Made by a program: the position numbers and the translations under genes. Positions 19,394 to 26,988 of a stretch of DNA of 64,000 nt are shown in pieces. Origin of the DNA: Bacillus sp. UNC41MFS5 (lineage in GTDB: Bacteria; Bacillota; Bacilli; Bacillales_B; DSM-18226); contig NZ_JMLP01000015.1 of NCBI RefSeq assembly GCF_000686805.1, positions 124,001 to 188,000 on the forward strand. The letters run 5' to 3'. Under the pieces are notes generated by a model. That model made no database searches, had not been told where the DNA came from, and saw nothing but the letters and a program-made list of their open reading frames with translations. Every line of letters begins with the position of its first letter. Position 1 is the first letter of the stretch.

Positions 19394-19939
19394 CTATTTA
19401 ACTTGGGCTCCTAGCGATTGTTCAAAATGTCCAAGCGCCCATTCATGACCTGCCTGATTAAAAGAGGCTACGGCATTCTTGTAAACAACAATCTTTAAGC
19501 CTTTATTATAGGCATCTACTGCGGTATGAAGCACACAAATATCGGTACAAACCCCAACCAAATGAACCTCTGTAATCCCGCGTTCACGCAATTTCAACTC
19601 AAGGTCTGTACCCGCAAAAGCTGAGTAGCGAGTTTTATCCATATAAACCACATTTTCATGCTGACTATTCCTATCATATACTTCTTTCAGAGCGCCAAAT
19701 AAGTCTCTACCTGCCGTCCCACGCAAATTATGCGGAGGAAACAGCTTCGTTTCCGGATGGAACTCATCCTCGCGGTCATGGACATCTATGGCAAAGACAA
19801 CATAATCTCCATTTGCGATAAACTCTTTTGTCAGTTCAGCAATCTTTCCTTCAATTCTTTGCCCTGGCTCACCGCATGTTAACGCTCCATTCTCTGCCAC
19901 AAAATCATAGGTATAATCGATATTTATTAATGCCTTCAT
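19394..19939 (-). CDS. pncA: Nicotinamidase
   Basis: 181 residues from ATG 19939 (AAGGGGTG upstream); longer readings lack a ribosome-binding site. The isochorismatase-like fold shows Asp of the catalytic triad in INIDYTYDF, metal ligands in DVHDREDEFHPETKLFPPHN, the Lys near MDKTRYSAFAG, and the nucleophilic Cys in VGVCTDICVLHTA. It hydrolyses nicotinamide to nicotinate for PncB. The intergenic distance to pncB is 61 bp, consistent with a single transcript. Confidence 0.93.
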   Translation of the reverse strand: MKALINIDYTYDFVAENGALTCGEPGQRIEGKIAELTKEFIANGDYVVFAIDVHDREDEFHPETKLFPPHNLRGTAGRDLFGALKEVYDRNSQHENVVYMDKTRYSAFAGTDLELKLRERGITEVHLVGVCTDICVLHTAVDAYNKGLKIVVYKNAVASFNQAGHEWALGHFEQSLGAQVK

Positions 19940-20023
19940 TGCACTGCTACACCCCTTCAACTGTATTTCAACCATCATACAAAATATTCTAGAGCTTTTA
20001 AACATATCCCTTTTTTCAAATAG

Positions 20024-20053
20024 AAAAAGCCCGTCCCAGTGGAACGAACTTTC
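20024..20053 (-). terminator. Likely terminator of dgkB
   Basis: A GC-rich imperfect stem (AAAGCCCGTCCC with GGAACGAACTTT) lies directly after the dgkB stop with a short T run on the minus strand. Confidence 0.5.
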
Positions 20054-20995
20054 TTAACTATATCTTTTCCCCGCTTCCCAATCTGTTGGACGGTCATTCG
20101 GGCGAATATCCTCAAGTGGCACAAACACCTCTAAGTGGCGATAGAGGTTTTCAAACTCCGCTGGTAACAATCCGCCAAACTCACCATCTAAGTTTAACTG
20201 AACCTTTTCCGTTGCATGAACCTTAATCCTGTTCGCCTGTGTGTAGATAACATTCGGATCATGTATATGCTCACCGCGAAGAGCTAGTGTCGCTATCCGA
20301 ATAAATTCAGCAAGATTGGTCTTCTTCAAGATCAGAAGCGAAAATAGTCCATCGTTAATGGAGGCATCGGGTGCTAGCTTTTCAAAGCCCCCAATTGAAT
20401 TGGTCAAGCCGACAAGAAACAGCATGGCCTCACCTTCGAACAGCTTCCCATCATACTCAATCGACACTTCCGATGGTTTAATGGAAGGAAGCATTTCCAT
20501 TCCTTTTAAATAGTAAGCCAATTGACCGAGCATCGTTTTCAATTTACTTGGTACTTCGTATGTAATCTCGGTGATTCTACCGCCGCCAGCAATATTAATA
20601 AAATACCGATCATTAATGCGTCCAATATCGACAGGAATCATATCCCCTTTGGTGATAATATCTACTGCCGCTCCAATATCTCTTGGAATTTGAAGGGCAC
20701 GGGCAAAATCATTTGTCGTACCAGCTGGAATAATCCCTAATCTCGGGCGATATTCCTGTTCTGCGAGGCCATTGACCACTTCATGAATGGTTCCATCCCC
20801 GCCAGCTGCAATAACAATATCATACTTACGCTCAACCGCTATCCGTGCTGCTTCCGTCGCATCCCCTGCACCTGTTGTCGCGTGACAAGATGCTTCATAT
20901 CCAGCCATTTCTAGTTTTTGAAGAATTTCTGGAAGATTCCGCTTTAGAATTTCACGTCCTGAGGTAGGATTGTAAATCAGTCTTGCTCTTTTCAT
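20054..20995 (-). CDS. dgkB: Diacylglycerol kinase
   Basis: 313 residues. A DAGK catalytic domain with the signature AAGGDGTIHEVVNGLA and the NAD-kinase-like GIIPAGTTNDFARAL. It phosphorylates diacylglycerol released by lipoteichoic-acid synthesis and returns it as phosphatidate. The N-terminus ARLIYNPTSGRE is typical. DgkB lies near gatCAB and rlmCD in B. subtilis, which agrees with this region. It is probably the first gene before pncA, but a terminator-like hairpin lies between them. Confidence 0.95.
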   Translation of the reverse strand: MKRARLIYNPTSGREILKRNLPEILQKLEMAGYEASCHATTGAGDATEAARIAVERKYDIVIAAGGDGTIHEVVNGLAEQEYRPRLGIIPAGTTNDFARALQIPRDIGAAVDIITKGDMIPVDIGRINDRYFINIAGGGRITEITYEVPSKLKTMLGQLAYYLKGMEMLPSIKPSEVSIEYDGKLFEGEAMLFLVGLTNSIGGFEKLAPDASINDGLFSLLILKKTNLAEFIRIATLALRGEHIHDPNVIYTQANRIKVHATEKVQLNLDGEFGGLLPAEFENLYRHLEVFVPLEDIRPNDRPTDWEAGKRYS

Positions 20996-21166
20996 CGTTT
21001 CATCATCCTATTTTTGAAATCAACATTGGTAATAGCTATCCGCTCACTTCAATATTCTACCAATTATTATTCTTGCTTACAAATATATCGCTATGCGTAT
21101 ATACTAAATTACCTTCAAACATCCATCTCTTATCATAACGCTTTTTTATTTTTTTGCAAAAAAACA

Positions 21167-21310
21167 AAAGCGGAAGCGCCCGTTTAGCGGCGTATGGACT
21201 GAAGCACTCCAACCGAGATAAAGGAAACACGAAGAGCGTTAGCGATTCGATGTTGACTTATCGTAGGGCGGAGAGCGAAGTCCACTAGACGCTGGGCGCT
21301 GGAGCTGGAC
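21167..21310. repeat. GC-rich structured intergenic repeat
   Basis: The 144-bp segment is more GC-rich than its flanks. It starts AAAGCGGAAGCGCCCG and ends GGGCGCTGGAGCTGGAC. AGCGCCC (21175-21181) pairs with GGGCGCT (21294-21300), and TGGACT (21194-21199) with AGTCCA (21279-21284), giving a long nested hairpin. Similar sequences beginning and ending with these words recur in many Bacillus genomes (from memory). No coding frame is convincing. The rest of 20996-21352 holds no gene. Confidence 0.6.
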
Positions 21311-21352
21311 TCAACAAATTCAGAGTTAGTTAGCTCAATATGTCTACATATT

Positions 21353-22273
21353 TTACTGATTCGTTTGAAGGCTAATATCATAGGCATCCGCAATGCTGAT
21401 GTGATACTTTCCTTCGCCAGACTGATAAACAGCATTTTTCCTGCCATTATCTATTCCATCAGCCGTCTTCACCTTAGATACCTTCCAGTCGCCATCTTTC
21501 CCCCTTACCTCTCCTACACTCACTGCATCAATCTTCAAATTACTATTTGCGTTTACATCGATCGCAATGGATGAGACTCTCTCGATATTCCAGTCGTTCA
21601 CAAGAGAGCGCGGCTTTAAGATAAGTGAATTATCACTGCCAATCACTTCAAGCTTCACATCATTTGGAACCAACAGCGTCGCCGCAACCTCCCCATTTGC
21701 ATGAAATGGACCAATTTCGTTAGGAAGTGATTTCATGTTTAAATAAAGTGTATCCCCCTTTTGATTTGCTGAAACCATATCCTCTGCATTTTTTAATAGT
21801 TCTCCCTTTTTGGAGGTTTGCACTCGATAGGTGCCGAACATCGAAACCTCTTTTTCATTGGTAGATTCGATTGTCATCTGATGGTCCACCGTCCTAACCA
21901 CCACTCGTTTGATACTGTCATTCATTTGGTAGGAAAAAGCAGGCAATTCAAACGAGCGCTCTTCCCTTGCCATCACTTCTTCCGCTTTATCCAAGATGCC
22001 CGTCGTACTTACGATTGCAAATGCAATCCCCGCCATTCCGATGACACCTACAAAGAAGATACTAAGGAAATCATATTTTAACACCGGCTTTTCCTGTCGT
22101 GACAAAAATAGATAAAGGAGAATCTCTATCCCGAGCACGACCAATAATAGCGGCCACCAAGCTGTCATAACTTGGACAAGTTCTAACCCCAAAAACTTTG
22201 AAAAGAAGAGAAAGAGTCCTAGGAATACAAGCGAGGCCCCCATTGAAAATGTCCCAACACGCCAAGTCCTCAT
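21353..22273 (-). CDS. LiaI/LiaF-like membrane protein, last gene of the ECF operon
   Basis: 306 residues. Three membrane segments in the first 85 residues (MGASLVFLGLFLFFSKF, WWPLLLVVLGIEILLYLF, LSIFFVGVIGMAGIAFAIV) resemble the LiaI-LiaF-like transmembrane region. The remaining 220 residues are an extracytoplasmic beta-rich region with many Asn/Asp/Ser, similar in look to DUF4097-type adhesin domains (SDNSLILKPRSL, VSSIAIDVNANSNL). It starts with an ATGA overlap on the preceding 31-residue gene. Its role is probably envelope stress sensing or protection, inferred from the operon. Confidence 0.7.
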   Translation of the reverse strand: MRTWRVGTFSMGASLVFLGLFLFFSKFLGLELVQVMTAWWPLLLVVLGIEILLYLFLSRQEKPVLKYDFLSIFFVGVIGMAGIAFAIVSTTGILDKAEEVMAREERSFELPAFSYQMNDSIKRVVVRTVDHQMTIESTNEKEVSMFGTYRVQTSKKGELLKNAEDMVSANQKGDTLYLNMKSLPNEIGPFHANGEVAATLLVPNDVKLEVIGSDNSLILKPRSLVNDWNIERVSSIAIDVNANSNLKIDAVSVGEVRGKDGDWKVSKVKTADGIDNGRKNAVYQSGEGKYHISIADAYDISLQTNQ

Positions 22274-22365
22274 GCTCCATCCCCACCCTTTCTTTTTCTA
22301 AAAAGGAACCCAATCCCCAATCCGATGATTGCTGCGCCAGCAATGGTTTTTCCCCACCTACTCAT
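22270..22365 (-). CDS. 31-residue membrane peptide inside the ECF operon
   Basis: Starts MSRWGKTIAGAAIIGLGIGF and ends in a basic tail (FRKRKGGDGA). GGGAGG lies 9 nt upstream. It overlaps the upstream gene by 8 bp and the downstream gene by 4 bp (ATGA), so its place in a coupled operon supports it being real. One membrane helix with a positive cytoplasmic tail; no family recognised. Confidence 0.6.
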   Translation of the reverse strand: MSRWGKTIAGAAIIGLGIGFLFRKRKGGDGA

Positions 22366-23437
22366 GCTTTTTTGCCTCCCGTTTTTGTTTGCTTCCAGAT
22401 AAAAGCTTAATTCCCCCGCCAATCAACAAGATACAAACAAGTCCTGTTTGAAGATAACTTTGGACCCAATACATCACATCGATATTAACCAGCCTGTTAA
22501 GGAATGGTGAAAAGGCAGGAAGCAAGACGTTCATCACGAGATAGTAAAGCCCCATTAAGACTAGACCAATCCCAACCCATTTTTGATGATTAATGAAATA
22601 CGCAATAATCGGAACATCCTCAATCGTTTCTTCGCCGTACCTTGAAACCTTTTGCATTGCATCAAAAAAGCTATAAAACCAGATAATCGGAATTAAGAAT
22701 AAGAAGATCCCGAGTCGTAACGTATCTAAAATATAAATGGAAAACAAAAATGCGGCCATTAATTGGATTCCGCGGCGCTGTAAGCCAAGATACAGATGTC
22801 CTGCTCCCGGAAAGATGGCGAGAAACGTGGCAATCGATTTGCTCTTTTTTCCATCTTCACGGCGCATCTCAAAGTCTTCAAATATTGTGCGGTCAACAAG
22901 TTCCTCTCCGCGTTGTTTTTTGTTTACCTGCTGGACGGCATCAAAAAATCCATACACCCAGATAATTGGCAAAGCAGCCAGAAAGACCATAAATTCGCCG
23001 CGGTTGGAAAGGGCTGTCACAAATATGACCATGACCCCGAGTCCTAGAAAGGTTGCCAAAAGCGTTAATCCCCTGGTCATCAATCCAATTTGGAAGTGGC
23101 CTAAGCCTGGGATAAACGATAAAACAATCGTATAAAATCGTTCTGAATCTTGGGAAGCCTGTGTCTGCTGTCCCTCTTGGTTAGCAGCCCTCAGCGCCTT
23201 CTTATGTTTGGAAACCTGCACCCCCATGTCGATAAAACTAATGAGATAAAGAAACACTCCTAACATAAAGGTAATGATAGCAACTTCCTGGTTATTCGTT
23301 ACTAACCCAATAACAGTGACAAACGCCAATCCCATTACGGTCAGTAGATAAAGTACGCCGCGAAACATATTGCCGAAATAAATATGGCCAAGACCTGGAA
23401 ATAAGGACAAGGTCAATGCTTTTGTCGGATTTTTCAT
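22358..23437 (-). CDS. Polytopic membrane protein with three FPGLGH-type repeats
   Basis: 359 residues with about eight membrane segments. Three internal repeats start SLFPGLGHIYFGNMFRG (about residue 12), SFIPGLGHFQIGLMTRG (about 108) and AIFPGAGHLYLGLQRRG (about 208), each followed by two hydrophobic helices. This looks like a triplicated TM2-like domain. A loop between them is charged (residues about 75-100 and 185-205). ATGA overlap with the anti-sigma gene indicates coupled translation. The function is not known. Confidence 0.72.
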   Translation of the reverse strand: MKNPTKALTLSLFPGLGHIYFGNMFRGVLYLLTVMGLAFVTVIGLVTNNQEVAIITFMLGVFLYLISFIDMGVQVSKHKKALRAANQEGQQTQASQDSERFYTIVLSFIPGLGHFQIGLMTRGLTLLATFLGLGVMVIFVTALSNRGEFMVFLAALPIIWVYGFFDAVQQVNKKQRGEELVDRTIFEDFEMRREDGKKSKSIATFLAIFPGAGHLYLGLQRRGIQLMAAFLFSIYILDTLRLGIFLFLIPIIWFYSFFDAMQKVSRYGEETIEDVPIIAYFINHQKWVGIGLVLMGLYYLVMNVLLPAFSPFLNRLVNIDVMYWVQSYLQTGLVCILLIGGGIKLLSGSKQKREAKKHE

Positions 23438-23916
23438 TTCTTATTTGCCTCCTTTTTTTCTAGTGAATCTATCCATGCAAAAGTCTTATTAATAACGCCC
23501 TCTGTCACCGAAGGCTTCTTTTCCTGAATTTGCGGCTTTTCAAAAGAGCTTGCATACGCAGCAAGCGACTGAAAAACACCTGAGAAAGTCAACAAAAGAG
23601 TCGCCGCCGCCGCAAGCAGATAATGAAACACCGCTTGCTGATAAAAAGGTTTTTTCTTCATTTTGCTGATTTCGGTGTCAATTTCGGTGTCAGGCACCAC
23701 AGTTTTCTGCTTCGAAACCTTTGCCATGACCAAGTCGGTAAAGTCACTGCTGTCTGAAAGAATTGGAAGGGATGGTTCACCGGCTTCTACAGCTTGTAAA
23801 TATTGGGTAAGGCATTGATCACACATGTATAAATGGTTTTCTAATTCCTCTTTGGTCTTCTCATTGACTTCGTCATTAACGTATTGCAACCACTCTTCAA
23901 AACTGTAATGCTTCAT
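23434..23916 (-). CDS. Membrane-bound anti-sigma factor with zinc-finger motif
   Basis: 160 residues from ATG 23916 (GGAGG 8 nt upstream), overlapping the sigma gene by 4 bp. The N-terminal part shows the H-x3-C-x2-C motif of ZAS-type anti-sigma factors (HLYMCDQC). A single membrane segment follows at about residues 100-125 (YLLAAAATLLLTFSGVF), then a short outside tail. It should hold the cognate sigma factor at the membrane until an envelope signal releases it. Confidence 0.78.
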   Translation of the reverse strand: MKHYSFEEWLQYVNDEVNEKTKEELENHLYMCDQCLTQYLQAVEAGEPSLPILSDSSDFTDLVMAKVSKQKTVVPDTEIDTEISKMKKKPFYQQAVFHYLLAAAATLLLTFSGVFQSLAAYASSFEKPQIQEKKPSVTEGVINKTFAWIDSLEKKEANKK

Positions 23917-24458
23917 GAAAAATCGTCCTCCTTCCAATTCTTTTTCATCCAATGGCGGGCCCGGTACAGCTTTGTTTCAATTGTTTTCACCTGCACATTT
24001 TGCTCCTCAGCCATTTGCTGATAGCTTTTTTCCGCAATGTAAAATCCGTAAATCACATCACGATAATTTTCGGGCAGTTCATCAAGCTTTTTCCTGACAA
24101 GCCTTCTCCGGTCTAGTTCTATAATCTCTTTCTCAACACTGTCTTTCGGGGACCCTGCTGACTGCTGTTCGAGGTCTTCTGCCACTTCCTCTCGTCTTCT
24201 CACCTGTTTTCGTTTTACATCTATCGCATGATTAACCGCAATTCGCGTTATCCACGTTTTAAATCCTTGATTTTGGTATTGGGGGAGAGAAGTATAGATT
24301 TTCATAAATACTTCCTGTGCGGCGTCTTCTGCTTCTTTTTGGTCGCGAAGCACAGCAAAGATGGTCCGGAACACATCATTGCGGTATTTCTCAACCAAAA
24401 GTCGAAAGGCATGATCATTGCCGTCCAGCACATTTTCTATTAAGGCTGCATCACTAAT
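23913..24458 (-). CDS. ECF-family RNA polymerase sigma factor
   Basis: About 181 residues. Region 2 reads AFRLLVEKYRNDVFRTIFAV then DQKEAEDAAQEVFMKIYTSL; region 4 reads LDELPENYRDVIYGFYIAEKSYQQMAEEQNVQVKTIETKLYRAR (conserved words only: LPENYR, QQMAEEQ, KLYRAR). The first standard start codon is GTG at 24431, but it has no ribosome-binding site. Nine residues upstream an ATT (24456-24458) lies 6 nt after GGGGGAG and gives an N-terminus ISDAALIENVLDG that completes the usual ECF start, so ATT may be the real start. It heads a five-gene overlapping operon. Confidence 0.85.
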   Translation of the reverse strand: MSDAALIENVLDGNDHAFRLLVEKYRNDVFRTIFAVLRDQKEAEDAAQEVFMKIYTSLPQYQNQGFKTWITRIAVNHAIDVKRKQVRRREEVAEDLEQQSAGSPKDSVEKEIIELDRRRLVRKKLDELPENYRDVIYGFYIAEKSYQQMAEEQNVQVKTIETKLYRARHWMKKNWKEDDFS

Positions 24459-24575
24459 CGTTCTCTCCCCCTTTCTTTTTTTGTTACTACATAATAGACG
24501 ACAGGATAGAAACCTACCCCTACACTTTTTTTCAAAAAAATTTTTTCAATTCTCTTCATCATACCATGAGGTTGA

Positions 24576-24611
24576 ACCTAAAAACCGTGCGGGTATCGCC
24601 CGCACGGTTTT
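24576..24611 (-). terminator. Terminator of the pentapeptide-repeat gene
   Basis: AAACCGTGCGGG pairs with CCCGCACGGTTT; on the minus strand a T run follows. It lies 19 bp after the stop at 24630. Confidence 0.85.
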
Positions 24612-24629
24612 ACTAAATATAAAAGGAGA

Positions 24630-25286
24630 TTACTCCTTTATTTCCAATCCTAATAACTTCGCAAATCCAATCGCCTGATCGGCAGAAACCATGCACCCAG
24701 CAACACTATCAAGTGATAGATTTAAGCGGTTAAACTTACAAGTGCTCAAGTCCACTCCTTTTAGTGTAGTACCAGTAAAGTTCACATCATCAAGATCGGA
24801 ATGCTTAAAATCAAGTTTATTAAACTTGGCTTCGTAGAAATCTGCACTGCGCAGGGAACAATTCTCAAACCTCAATTCCTTCAAATCAGCATAGCCAAAC
24901 GAACCCATATTTAGATTACAGTTCTCAAATAGGACATTCCTTAGGGTAGCATCAGCAAGATTTAGCCCTAATAGTTTGCAATCACGGAACTCGACCCGGT
25001 GGATAATTCCATCCGTAAAATCCACATTGGATAGATCGCATCGTTCAAAAATCACATCGGTTAATTGAATAAAGCGAAACGATCCATCGAGGAAGGTAAC
25101 ATTTCTAAACACCACCTCTTCGAATCTCACTTTTTCAACCTCCTCTTGTGAGATCGAACAATCGCTTATGATCGCCATATTAATATAAGAATCTTCTCTA
25201 TCATTATAATCAAATGGAGTTAAACTGGAGGGTATTTTCGGTTTTTGAATTTTTAGCTTCTGACTCAAATCAATCATCCTTTTCAT
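24630..25286 (-). CDS. Pentapeptide-repeat protein
   Basis: 218 residues. From about residue 45 to 195 the sequence runs in five-residue steps of the type A(D/N)LxF: FEEVVFRNVTF, RCDLSNVDF, CKLLGLNLADATLRNVLF, CNLNMGSFGYADL, HSDLDDVNFTGTTLKGVDL. This predicts a right-handed quadrilateral beta-helix. Such proteins include DNA-gyrase protectors (Qnr/MfpA-like), but most have no known role, and nothing here selects one. The start is uncertain: no clear ribosome-binding site precedes ATG 25286 or ATG 25277. A monocistronic gene with its own terminator. Confidence 0.85.
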   Translation of the reverse strand: MKRMIDLSQKLKIQKPKIPSSLTPFDYNDREDSYINMAIISDCSISQEEVEKVRFEEVVFRNVTFLDGSFRFIQLTDVIFERCDLSNVDFTDGIIHRVEFRDCKLLGLNLADATLRNVLFENCNLNMGSFGYADLKELRFENCSLRSADFYEAKFNKLDFKHSDLDDVNFTGTTLKGVDLSTCKFNRLNLSLDSVAGCMVSADQAIGFAKLLGLEIKE

Positions 25287-25523
25287 GGGTATTAGGAGTA
25301 TATCATTTCATATAAAAGAACCAGGCTGACCCCTTAAGGCAACCGGAATATCTTCTCAAGAACTTGCATAGTTATTAGCAACTTGGCCCAAAATTAATTT
25401 ATCTCATCTCAAAAGCTCCCTTTTCTTTACGAAGACTGAGAATTCAATAAAATATTACCATTGATATATGATAGAATCTATTAGTGATGGGAATTTATTA
25501 CTAAAATAATAGTTAAGGGACTG

Positions 25524-26156
25524 ATGCGAATGTTTTGGTTGTTGCTATTTGCCTCCTACTTAATTGGAAGCATTCCCACAGCCTTGATTGTGGGCAAGTT
25601 GATCTTTGGTGTTGATATCCGCGAACATGGCAGCAAAAATCCAGGGGCCACCAATACCCTAAGGGTTCTTGGTAAAAAATCTGCCATCTTTGTCCTTATT
25701 ATTGATCTCGCTAAGGGCGCTGTTGCAGCGTACCTGCCGATATACTTCCATCTTGACGTGGAACCCCTTTACTTTGGTTTAACAGCTGTTGTTGGTCATT
25801 GCTTTCCAATTTTTGCAGGCTTCAAAGGCGGAAAAGCAATCGCAACCACCGCCGGGGCTTTGTTAATCGCCAATGTCTATCTGCTGGTCATCGCGTATGT
25901 TGCTTTCTTTTTAGTTATCTTTTTAACTAAGTATGTATTTTTTGGCTCCATCACGGTTGGCATTAGTCTACTCATCTATTCCTTAGTATCTTCTAAGCTA
26001 GAATTGGAACTTATCTTTATATTTTTCTCGCTATTCTTGATTTATTTGCATCGCTCCAACATCCGCAATTTTATGTTGGGCATCGAGCCCAAAATAAATG
26101 ATAAAAATTTGATCAATGATCGCATCCCGCCAAAGGGCGGCGGTTTTAAAATGTAA
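25524..26156 (+). CDS. plsY: Acyl-phosphate:glycerol-3-phosphate acyltransferase
   Basis: 210 residues, five membrane segments. The three PlsY motifs are present: YLIGSIPTALIVGKLIFG with GSKNPGATNTLRVLGKK, then GHCFPIFAGFKGGKAIATTAG, then LHRSNIRNFMLGIEP. PlsY transfers the acyl group from acyl phosphate to glycerol-3-phosphate, the first step of membrane phospholipid synthesis. AAGGG precedes ATG 25524; the second ATG at 25530 is also possible. In B. subtilis plsY lies elsewhere (beside parE), so this may be a second copy or a moved gene. Confidence 0.92.
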   Translation: MRMFWLLLFASYLIGSIPTALIVGKLIFGVDIREHGSKNPGATNTLRVLGKKSAIFVLIIDLAKGAVAAYLPIYFHLDVEPLYFGLTAVVGHCFPIFAGFKGGKAIATTAGALLIANVYLLVIAYVAFFLVIFLTKYVFFGSITVGISLLIYSLVSSKLELELIFIFFSLFLIYLHRSNIRNFMLGIEPKINDKNLINDRIPPKGGGFKM

Positions 26157-26158
26157 TT

Positions 26159-26207
26159 AAAAAGATCCCCTCGAGTCAAGATACAATGACCAGGGGATCC
26201 TCTTTTT
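26159..26207. terminator. Bidirectional terminator between plsY and the thioredoxin-like gene
   Basis: GATCCCCT at 26164-26171 pairs with AGGGGATC at 26192-26199, flanked by A and T tracts. Confidence 0.8.
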
Positions 26208-26767
26208 TATTTTAAAAGTGTCGCCAGGATACTATTGGCAACGGTTTGCCAAATGGAGGCATCTGTTTGATAGGTTGCTCTAAGGCTCTTAAACATTTCA
26301 GTTTGTTTCGCTTGAAAATCCTCTGCATCCTTATCTGGCAAAGCAGCACGCTTTTCCATCACAAAAGCCTGCAATTCAGGTGCTCTTGGCCCCCAGACAC
26401 CGACTTCATTCCCTTTTTCATTAATAAAAATAAAGATAGGTATGGCTCTGGATGTACCATTGGTTAAATATTGGTCCATTAGCTCCAAATTAGAGTCACG
26501 GAGCACAAAACGGACTTCCATCCCAGCCGCTTCAGCTATTTTCAGCAAAATAGGGTTATTCAGCATTGCATCGCCGCACCAATCCTCTGATAGGACAATC
26601 GCACGTAAGTTTTGCGTCCCTAATGCCTCGAGCCGATTCTTATCTTCGTCCGTTAAGGTGAAGCCCTCATAGATCGTAAGCATTTCCTCTTTATTGGTGG
26701 TCATAGCATTTATGTACCCATCAACAGTCAATCCTTTTTGAAACCATTGGTTCAAATCCATTTTCAC
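26207..26767 (-). CDS. Thioredoxin-fold protein with a single-Cys WCGD motif
   Basis: 186 residues. A thioredoxin-like core shows VLSEDWCGDAMLNNPILLKIAEAAG followed by EVRFVLRD and the cis-Pro region RAIPIFIFINEKG. Instead of CxxC it has WCGDA, leaving one Cys, so classical dithiol oxidoreduction is not possible; the fold matches the Thioredoxin_9 group of Bacillus proteins. Function unknown; a bacillithiol-linked role is conceivable. The start at 26767 has no strong ribosome-binding site (AGAGGTGC is nearby). Confidence 0.75.
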   Translation of the reverse strand: MKMDLNQWFQKGLTVDGYINAMTTNKEEMLTIYEGFTLTDEDKNRLEALGTQNLRAIVLSEDWCGDAMLNNPILLKIAEAAGMEVRFVLRDSNLELMDQYLTNGTSRAIPIFIFINEKGNEVGVWGPRAPELQAFVMEKRAALPDKDAEDFQAKQTEMFKSLRATYQTDASIWQTVANSILATLLK

Positions 26768-26988
26768 TGCACCTCTTTCATTTTCTCCTATGATAGTCTT
26801 TTTAAAAACTTGTTACAATAGAACTGCTTAGGGAGACTCACCGATATTATACTACAAGTATTTTTTCCTATTTCAAAAAAACTATATTTTTACACTAGTA
26901 ATAGAATTTTATAGTTGATAGAATATTTTATAAATAGAAAATATTATTAAAAATATTTTCTAGGATAAGAAAATCAGGGAGGAAACCT

